In this document: positions 56,675 to 64,000 of the stretch, piece by piece
Layout of the letters: the number at the start of each line of letters is the position of its first letter
How positions within the stretch are numbered: the stretch's first letter is position 1
NCBI RefSeq assembly: GCF_905171765.1
Contig: NC_053389.1
Coordinates: 783,252,772-783,316,771 of the forward strand
Length of the DNA stretch: 64,000 bases
Reading direction: 5' to 3'
Source: Bufo bufo
Lineage: Eukaryota > Chordata > Amphibia > Anura > Bufonidae
Translations under genes and position numbers: made by a program
Notes under the pieces: model-generated
What the model was told of the DNA's origin: nothing
Seen by the model: only the letters and a program-made list of their open reading frames with translations
The model's database searches: none

Positions 56675-57125
56675 GGTTGCGTGGTGTTATCTGTGGTACA
56701 GGGAGATACTGGGAGATCAGGTTGCAGATGTATGGAGAGCACAGGTTGTGGATGGCCTTGTATGTCATAGTAAGTGTTTTATACTGGATCTATACCAGTG
56801 AATGGACTGGCAGATAGAAGAGTAATGGGATGAGAGGTGCATACTCAGGCAGCAGAGTTGAGGACAGATTGGAGGAGTGCGAGAGTGTTAGATGGGAGGC
56901 CACAGAAGAGAGTGTTACAGTAGTCTAGGCGAGAGATGATGAGGGCATGTACAAGCATTTTTGCAGACTCCTGATTGAGGAACATGTGGATCTGAGAGAT
57001 GTGCTTGGATGTGCAGTTTGAAGGACAGGAGAGAATCGAAGGTTACCCCATGGCAGCATACTTGGTTGACCGGGGAGAGTGTGCAGCCATTGACTGTGAT
57101 AGATAAGTCTGTTTGGGGAGCTAAG
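56675..57125 (-). pseudogene. L2-type LINE reverse-transcriptase fragment
   Basis: On the minus strand it encodes ITVNGCTLSPVNQVCCHGVT, FDSLLSFKLHIQ and, after small shifts, the complement of the LDYCNTLLSGLP region. This is the conserved C-terminal half of L2-clade RTs. It joins 55290-55699 across the CYICG element. Several indels are present. Confidence 0.7.
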
Positions 57126-57150
57126 TGAGATAGAGGAAAGATGATAAGTT

Positions 57151-57444
57151 TTAAAGGGGTTTTCCAAGAGTGCCAAAAATTTGCCATAAGCAGTATGCCA
57201 CAAAACAATAAAATAATTCTACTCTTTGCTCTACAGTTGTGTTCCCCCCATGAAACCACTGTAGTCTATCTGTGGACTCAGGGGTGATGCTAGCATGTAT
57301 GCTACAAGACCACTGAGGCTGGTGTATCGGACACCTGGGTGTACCACACATTAGCATTGCAAAAAAATAATAAAGCCACTGGAGCACTGGCGTTGGAGCA
57401 GCAGGGCGTTTATCAGTAAGGGTACATTTGTTATGTTATGATAA
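57151..57444. mobile_element. TTAA-type miniature element, left part
   Basis: TTAAAGGGGTTTTCCAAGAG starts here. The partner end, ACTGGAAAACCCCTTA, lies beyond the gypsy element at 62685-62700. The element was therefore split by the retrotransposon. The right TTAA has decayed to TTAG. Confidence 0.6.
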
Positions 57445-57950
57445 TGTCACGGATGCTGTTGAAAACATCTGACTGGCTTGATCACAAACTAAGGAGCACA
57501 TGGGTGAGCCCTATAAAACCCCTAAAGATCTCCCTTACTGCTATGCCCATGCAAAGGTCTTTATGGTAGACGATTGCATGCCCACCTACCTTATACTGTG
57601 TGACACCTGAAAACCCTATAATAGTGGGGGGACACGACCACCGGCTCCTTGCACTTAATACGGACGGAGTCAGGGTCACCTAGAATCAAGCCAGCAAGGA
57701 AACACAAATAAAAACGACTTATCTGAGGAATCAGCAGAAGCAGCCTCCAACAGTGAACAACTAATCCAGGAAGAAGTATAAACCGCAAAGTGAGGCAGTA
57801 TGGGAGGGAATATAAAGGGAGACAATTAGTGTAAATAGGTGACAGCTGGGAGAAGGAAAGGAGATGACAAAGTGAAACCAAAACAAAGAACCTCATGCAA
57901 GAGGTAGAGAAGAACGTCTAACAGACCTTCTCACAGAACTGGCGGTGACA
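57445..57950 (-). repeat. Gypsy 3' LTR
   Basis: 506 bp, TGTCACGGATG...GGCGGTGACA as read on the plus strand, so TG...CA ends. It differs from the other LTR at about eight positions plus a 21-bp indel near its outer edge. The flank GATAA (57440-57444) and GATAT (62673-62677) are the likely 5-bp target duplication with one mismatch. Confidence 0.92.
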
Positions 57951-58520
57951 GTACCCCTCCCTCTACGGGTGGACTCCGGACACTCAGAGCCCACCTTCTC
58001 AGGATGAGACCTATGGAAAGCCCTGATGAGACGAGTGGCCTTTATGTCCGCCACTGGGACCCACATCCTCTCCTCAGAACCATAACCCTCCCAATGAACA
58101 AGGTACTGGAGAGAACCGCGGATAATGCGAGAATCCACAATCCTAGAGACCTGAAATTCAAGATTACCATCAACAACAATCGGAGGAGGAGGCAAAGAGG
58201 AGGGTACAGTGGGTTGGACATAAGGTTTTAATAGGGACCTGTGAAAAACATTATGGATCTTGCAAGTCTGAGGAAGATCAAGACGGAAGGCAACGGGATT
58301 GATGACGGACAAGATCTTGTGAGGACCAATAAACTTAGGACCCAACTTCCAGGAGGGAACCTTCAGTTTGATATTCTTTGTAGACAACCACACCAGATCA
58401 CCCACATTCAGGTCCGGACCAGGCACACGTCTCTTATCCGCCACATGCTTATATCTCTCACTCATCCTCTTCAGATTACCCTGAATCTTTTGCCAAATTA
58501 AATGACAAAGAAGAGGAAAA
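57893..58520 (-). pseudogene. Gypsy pol C-terminus: integrase end and chromodomain
   Basis: The frame has GDLVWLSTKNIKLKVPSWKL (integrase C-terminal GPY-like region, followed by LGPKFIGPHKIL) and then a chromodomain: EFQVSRIVDSRIIRG, LQYLVHWEGYGSEERMWVP. Chromodomains guide insertion to marked chromatin in chromoviruses. It ends Arg/Ser-rich and runs about 58 bp into the 3' LTR, so the stop codon is LTR-encoded. A frameshift at about 58510 separates it from the integrase core. Confidence 0.88.
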
Positions 58521-59027
58521 TCTCTCCTCATCAGGTAAACCAGAAGACCCCTCTCCAGAGAATGTCCCAAACTGCGGATGAAACCCATATGCACCAAAAA
58601 ATGGTGACTTATCAGAGGACTCCTGGCGACGGTTATTTAAAGCAAACTCAGCAAGGGACAAAAAAGAACACCAATCCTCCTGATTCTCCGCCACAAAACA
58701 GCGCAGATATGTCTCCAGATTCTGATTGACGCGTTCGGTCTGACCATTCGACTGCGGGTGAAAAGCAGAAGAGAACAACAACTGAACCCCCAAGCGAGAA
58801 CAGAAGGCCTTCCAGAATCTGGAAACAAATTGCGTGCCCCTATCAGAAACGATGTCTGAAGGAATGCCATGCAATTTAACAATGTGATCAACAAACGCTT
58901 GCGCCAGCGTCTTAGCATTGGGTAACCCAGGAAAGGGAATGAAATGAGCCATTTTGCTAAAATGGTCCACTACTACCAGAATCACAGTCTTCCCTGAGGA
59001 ACGAGGCAGGTCCGTAATGAAGTCCAA
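58476..59027 (-). pseudogene. Gypsy integrase catalytic core
   Basis: The DDE motif is visible: VVVDHFSKM (first Asp), DIVSDRGTQF (second Asp), HPQSNGQTERVNQ (Glu). Frames shift on both sides, near 59000 and near 58510, so the protein is split in three by frameshifts. Confidence 0.9.
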
Positions 59028-60007
59028 GGACGGGAAGGAATGGGTAAAGGGAGGAGAGAACCCGATGGCCGTGAATGAGGGACCTTGGCACGAGCGCAGG
59101 TCTCGCAGGCTGCCACAAAACCCTCAACCGTCTTACGAAGAGCCGGCCACCAGAATCTCCGAGCAATGAGATCCACTGTGGCTCTACTCCCCGGGTGCCC
59201 AGCAAGGACAGTATTGTGGTGCTCCTTAAAAACCTTGTGTCGTAAAGCGAGAGGCACAAACAACCTCCCAGGGGGACAAAGATCAGGAGCCTCTGCTTGG
59301 GCTGCCTGAGCCTCTGCCTCCAAATCAGGATAAAGAGCAGAGACGACCACCCCTTCAGCCAAAATGAGGCCCTGGTCTTCAAAGTTCCCCCCTCCCGGAA
59401 AACAACGTGACAGGGCATCAGCCTTCACATTTTTATTCCCAGGGCGGAACGTGACAACAAAATTAAACCTAGAAAAGAATAAAGACCATCTGGCCTGTCT
59501 CGGGTTCAGACGCTTGGCTGATTCCAAGTAGGCCAGATTCTTATGGTCGGTAAACACGGTAATAGGGTGTCTGGCTCCCTCTAGCCAATGGCGCCATTCC
59601 TCAAAAGCTAATTTGATGGCCAACAACTCCCTATCTCCCACATCGTAATTTCTCTCTGCGTAGGAGAGTTTCCTTGAGAAAAAGGCACACGGTCGCCATT
59701 TGGCAGGAGAGGGACCCTGAGATAAGACCGCACCCACACCCACCTCAGAAGCGTCCACCTGAACAATAAACGGTAGAGAGACATCAGGTTGTACCAAAAT
59801 GGAAGCGGAAGCAAAACTCTCTTTGATAGTAGAAAAGGCTTTAAGCTCATCTACCGACCACGAAGAAAAATCTACCCCCTTTTTAGTCATATCAGTGAGT
59901 GGCTTAACAACAGAGGAATAATTCAAAATGAACTTTCTGTAATAATTGGCAAAACCCAAAAACTGCATCAGCGCCTTCTGATTCTCAGGAAGCTCCCAAT
60001 CAAGCAC
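58982..60007 (-). pseudogene. Gypsy RT end, RNase H and integrase zinc finger
   Basis: It starts in the RT connection (FLGFANYYRKFI). RNase H motifs follow: QVDASEVGVGAVLSQ (Asp), GDRELLAIKLAFEEW (Glu), VFTDHKNLAYLES (Asp). The integrase H2C2 finger is HHNTVLAGHPG with CETCARAK. The N-terminal boundary is only the first open codon after TAG 60019-60017. Confidence 0.92.
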
Positions 60008-60016
60008 AGCGCTGAC

Positions 60017-60643
60017 CTACTCAGGGTCCATGCGAAAACCAGAAGCGGAGAGAAGAAAACCAAGAAATTGAATCTCCGGAACCGCAAACACACATTTTTC
60101 CAGTTTAGCGTACAATTTATTATCCCGCAGAATCAGCAAGACCTGACGTAGGTGGTCTCGATGAGTCTTGAAATCAGGAGAAACAATCTAAATGTCATCT
60201 AGATACAACAGTACAAATTTCCCCATTAAATGATAAAAAATGCTGTTCACAAAATGTTAGAAGACGGCCGGAGCATTCATCAAACCAAAGGGCATAATCA
60301 AATTCTCGCAATGACCCTCAGGGGTATTGAAGGCCGTATTTCATTCGTCCCCTTCCCTGACCCTGACCAGGTTGTATGCCCCTCTTAAATCCAACTTAGA
60401 AAAAACCTTAGCCCCAACAATCTGGTTAAACAGGTCCGGGATCTGAGGAAGCGGATATGGGTCACGAATCGTGATACGGTTCAGCTCCCTGAAATCCAGA
60501 CAAGGTCTTAAAGAACCATCTTTTTTCTTAACAAAAAAAAAAACAGCGGCAACAGGTGACTTCGAGGGTCGGATGTGTCCCTTTCTCAGGCTCTCAGAGA
60601 TATAAGTACGCATAGCGACTCTTTCAGGTTGGGAGAGATTGTA
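60017..60643 (-). pseudogene. Gypsy reverse transcriptase, several nonsense codons
   Basis: Motifs include [17 protein letters not shown] and [11 protein letters not shown]. The YLDD catalytic box lies at about 60202-60191. In-frame stops occur at 60343-60341, 60259-60257, 60190-60188 (just after YLDD) and 60019-60017. No frameshift was seen in this stretch. The enzyme cannot be made from this copy. Confidence 0.9.
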
Positions 60644-61240
60644 TTAACGTGATTTTGGCAGTTTGGCGCCTGGGATGAGATTAATAGGGCAGTCGTACTC
60701 CCGGTGCGGGGGCAACTCCTGGACACCACTCTCGGAAAACACAGATGGCACAGTCTTGGTAGAAACCTCTGAAAGAGACGCCGTGAGGCAATACTCTCTG
60801 CAAAAGTCACTCCAACCATTTATTTGCCTTGCTTGCCAATCAATGGTGGGGTTATGTTTAGTGAACACTAGACAAGTAGGTAATCCGCTTACGACGAAAC
60901 ATGACATATCCTCAACATGAGTGTCACCCACAGTCAAACGGATATTGTGAACTATGCCCTTTAACGATCTTTGAGAAAGTGGAGCGGAATCGATAGCAAA
61001 AACAGGTATATCCTTTTCCAAAGTGCATACCTGGAAACCATGCGTTATTGCAAATTGATTATCAATGAGATTGACAGCTGCTCCACTATCTACAAAAATC
61101 TCACAAGCAATGTTCTTGCTATCTAGCACCACCCTGGCAGGTAGGAGAAAACAGGAAGTACAAGTAAACGGCAAACCTTCAATTTCCGCATCAACCTTTC
61201 CAATAGTAGCAAATGGAAAGTTTTTAGAGGGTTTTTTCTT
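60644..61240 (-). pseudogene. Gypsy aspartic protease region
   Basis: The DSGA active-site motif sits in EIFVDSGAAVNLID. The domain ends at an in-frame TAA (60646-60644) before RT. Its upstream part is out of frame with gag; the shift lies in an A-rich run at about 61225-61252. Confidence 0.85.
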
Positions 61241-62118
61241 TTTGTTTTTCTTTTATTACCCTCAGAAAACTCCATGAATCTCCTAGAGGGGCAAACATTA
61301 GCCAAATGATTTATACCCCCACAACAGAAACAAACCCTCCTCTGAGAGCTGAATCCTCTACTATCAGAGGCAAGCAAACTCAGCTGCATGGCCTCCTCCT
61401 CAGAGGGGATTGAGAGAGACTGAGACCCCTGCGCACTGAATGAGACAGCCCCACTGTCCTTGGACTGAATATGACAGGAAGGAGTAGTCTCCTCTCTCTC
61501 TCTAAGACGCCTGTCAATACGAACAGCTAGAGACATGGCAGATTCTAACGAGGCTAGTCTCTCATGAAAAGCAAATGCATCTTTCAATCTTTCCAAAAGA
61601 CCATGGCAAAATTGACTTCGGAGTGCAGCATCATTCCAACCAGTATCAGCTGCCCATCTCCGAAATTCTGAACAATAAATCTCTGCGGACTGTTTACCCT
61701 GGCATAAAAGACGCAGTTTAGATTCAGCCAGAGCAATATGATCCGGGTCATCATATATCTGCCCCAGGGCTACAAAAAATTCATCCACCGATCGGAGGGG
61801 CCGTACCCCCACCGGCAGCGAAAAGGACCAAGACTGAGCGTTATCCCTGAGCAGCGAGATGATGATCCCCACCCTCTGCTCCTCATCACCAGAGGAATGC
61901 GGAAGTAGGCGAAAATGGAGTTTGCAACCCTCTCTAAAGTGAACAAAATTCTCACTACCCCCGGAGAACGTATCCGGAAGCGAGATCTTAGGCTCGGAAC
62001 AAACTCCATGAATGCCAGCAGAACCGGTCACCTGAAACTGAGACACAGTTTTACGGAGATCTGCTACCTCCAGCGAAAGACCTTGCATGCGGTCAATCAA
62101 GGCTGAAACCGGATCCAT
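61240..62118 (-). pseudogene. Gypsy gag with CCHC zinc knuckle
   Basis: The ATG is at 62118-62116. The capsid-like body contains FREGCKLHFRL and YDDPDHIALAESKLRLL, then SEFRRWAADTGWND. A CCHC knuckle, CFCCGGINHLANVC, lies near the C-terminus, followed by a Lys/Arg-rich run. The frame is open across the body and then lost at the A-rich gag-protease junction. This could be a native programmed shift site or damage; I cannot tell which. Confidence 0.85.
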
Positions 62119-62145
62119 GCTTAAGACGGTTATGGTGGTTTATAA

Positions 62146-62672
62146 TGTCACGGATGCTGTTGCAGAAAGCTGGAACTTATAAATAAACATCCGACTGGCT
62201 TGATCACAAACTAAGGAGCATATGGGTGAGCCCTATAAAACCCCTAGAGCTCTCCCTGACTGCTATGCCCATGCAAAGGTCTTTATGGTAGACGATTGCA
62301 TGCCCACGTACCTTATACTGTGTGACACCTGAAAACCCTATAATAGTGGGGGGACACGACCACCGGCTCCCTGCACTTAATACGGACGGAGTCAGGGTCA
62401 CCTAGAATCAAGCCAGCAAGGAAACACAAATAAAAACGACTTATCTGAGGAATCAGCAGAAGCAGCCTCCAACAGTGAACAACTAATCCAGGAAGAAGTA
62501 TAAACCGCAAAGTGAGGCAGTATGGGAGGGAATATAAAGGGAGAGAATTAGTGTAAATAGGTGACAGCTGGGAGAAGGAAAGGAGATGACAAAGTGAAAC
62601 CAAAACAAAGAACCTCATGCAAGAGGTAGAGAAGAACGTCTAACAGACCTTCTCACAGAACTGGCGGTGACA
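62146..62672 (-). repeat. Gypsy 5' LTR
   Basis: 527 bp, with a 21-bp longer outer segment (GCAGAAAGCTGGAACTTATA) that the 3' LTR lacks. About 1.6 percent substitution between the LTRs suggests a fairly recent insertion. Confidence 0.92.
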
Positions 62673-62700
62673 GATATTTACCATACTGGAAAACCCCTTA

Positions 62701-64000
62701 GATTCTGCTCCCCATTCCTGGCAGGCTGCTCAGCCATCACGATATAGCGCATAGAGTATCACATGATTAACATCTATTGTAGAGCAGAGCTCCTGTTCTA
62801 CAATAGATAGCAATGGAATGATTATCCATCAGATACCACATCAGGCTGAGTAGCCTGACAGCAAAGCCCAGCATTTTTAGGCAAAAGCAACCACCAAAGC
62901 ACGATGTAGCAAGGCCCAGCCCAACTGACCTCACTAAGCAGCAACCTGTCCTAGTCACGCTCTAGGACAGGTTGCTGGAGACCATTTTTATATAATTCCT
63001 GGAGAATTCCTTTATCTTTGCAGAACAACAGTTGTTATTTATAAGAATTTTGGCCTGGAAAGAGGTTTATTTTCGATTCTACCTAGACTACCTCTCTAGT
63101 TGAGGTGACACTGGTCTAATAAAGTTTTTTTGGTGTGAGTACTGGCCCATAGAAGACATTCATAGTCATACTGTCTCAAGAACCTCACAGTTATTGGGTC
63201 AGAACAGGAATTCTGTAGCCCTCTCCGGCAGGCATTGGGAATGGAGGGTTGACCTTGCCTGTCCATCTCCCTCATCTATTCCGTGTTTTGGGGACTTCCA
63301 CAGAAGAGAATAGAGAGAGCCTCACATGAGTTGTGTGGAGGCCTGTTCTGCAGATATATGATGGGAAGGGAAACCTCTTTTCAAGAGCATGGTATTGAAG
63401 TTATGTCCTATACACGGTACTTTGTCAGTGGTGGATACAGTAGGGTACACTTTAGTGCTTGTAGCCCTTGGGGCTTCCTTTCAAAGGCAATATGGAAACC
63501 CCCAAATATTGCTATGTCTGTTACATGTGTTGCCTCTCCGTTGTTCTTTTATCTCCACAGAAATAATAGGATGAAAAGGTTCCATTGTTGAAATAGGTGA
63601 CCATTGCTGAAACGTTACTTCCAAAAACAGTCTTTGTTTCCATGGCGACGTTACCAACATCTTCTGTGCGAGCTGGTGTCATGCACATTAGCAGCGCGTG
63701 TGCGTGTTGTGTATGTGAACGGTTCGGGCTTGGCTCACCAGCTTCTCGACAATTTGTATCCATGGTATAATGTCCCCCTTTGTTACGTGCAGCAGCTGGC
63801 AGCTCCGCGCCTGCTATATTCCAGGGCTAATTATAAAAGTCACGCTACAGTAGCTAGTATGTGACGGGAGATGATACAACTGAATGGCCAGCACATTGAG
63901 AAAGATATTATTTATGAAAAAAAAAAAAAACAGCTGCCTCTTGTATAACCCTCATAGAGCTGAATTGAGTCAGGAGTGCCAGGATGACGTATAGGATGTC
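62701..64000. other. Unique-looking noncoding DNA with a CpG-containing, enhancer-like stretch
   Basis: A short inverted pair (CTATTGTAGAGCAGAGCTCC and GTTCTACAATAGATAG) lies at about 62772-62812. Positions 63600-63880 are non-repetitive, with an RFX X-box-like GTTTCCATGGCGAC (63636), CpGs and GGGCTAATTATAAAAG. No coding evidence beyond short frames. Confidence 0.35.

Larger units (their letters stand above)
57445..62672 (-). mobile_element. Ty3/gypsy LTR retrotransposon, chromodomain type, defective
   Basis: 5228 bp on the minus strand: LTR, gag with zinc knuckle, protease, RT, RNase H, integrase with H2C2 finger, chromodomain, LTR. The order and the chromodomain identify a chromovirus-type Ty3/gypsy element. 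A purine-rich tract (AGAGGGAGGGGTAC) precedes the 3' LTR. Only 27 bases separate the 5' LTR from the gag ATG, so leader and primer site are unusually compact; no primer tRNA was identified. Pol carries at least five in-frame nonsense codons and two frameshifts, and the gag-pol junction a third. Confidence 0.93.

Overview
This window looks like intergenic or intronic DNA from a vertebrate with a repeat-rich genome, most likely a frog or toad. That assignment is an inference. It rests on the repeat mix: several Tc1/mariner subfamilies, many short TTAA- and TWA-flanked elements, hAT elements with TAGAGATGAGCGAA-type ends, L2/CR1 LINE pieces, a Penelope-like piece and a chromodomain Ty3/gypsy element. 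No complete multi-exon host gene is visible. The best host-gene signal is a short minus-strand first exon encoding a signal-peptide-like sequence (43446-43502) that ends in a consensus splice donor. If it is real, everything to its left could lie in the first intron.

Layout. 1-1.3 kb: minisatellite inside the right part of a hAT-like element. 1.85-2.12 kb: small TWA element. 3.47-5.03 kb: complete Tc1-like element with an intact 338-residue transposase (minus strand). 5.8-7.15 kb: inverted, partly tandem insertion flanked by a 15-bp target duplication. 10.4-12.5 kb: ~205-bp tandem repeats carrying hammerhead-ribozyme motifs, one with an intact core, interrupted by two DNA transposons and an exon-like block. 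16.6-18.6 kb: two minisatellites. 18.7 kb: Penelope-like remnant. 20.2-22.8 kb: a LINE split by a TWA element that itself contains a hAT-like palindromic element. 23.05-27.86 kb: a 4.8-kb hAT element with an exact 8-bp target duplication. 30.5-34.3 kb: two more TWA elements, one with a Tc1-like and a hAT element nested inside. 35-42 kb: small elements, AT-rich enhancer-like stretches and a TATA-type microsatellite.

42.8-46.2 kb: long ATCT microsatellites around the candidate first exon and a Tc1-like element with one nonsense codon. 47.6-49.1 kb: Tc1-like element with an intact 341-residue transposase. 49.6-55 kb: a run of TTAA, TWA and hAT miniature elements and a second copy of the 338-residue Tc1 element. 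55.3-57.1 kb: an L2-type LINE split by an unusual element carrying the fused ends of a CYICG-type protein of unknown function. 57.4-62.7 kb: degenerate Ty3/gypsy chromovirus-type element (minus strand), itself inserted into a TTAA element. 62.7-64 kb: unique-looking sequence.

The coding content is almost entirely transposase or retroelement protein. Two or three transposases are open and could be active: the two near-identical copies with 37 residues between the second and third catalytic acids, and the copy with the classical spacing of 34. The most novel signals are the hammerhead-bearing tandem array, the CYICG-protein transposon, and the inverted insertion at 5.8-7.15 kb.
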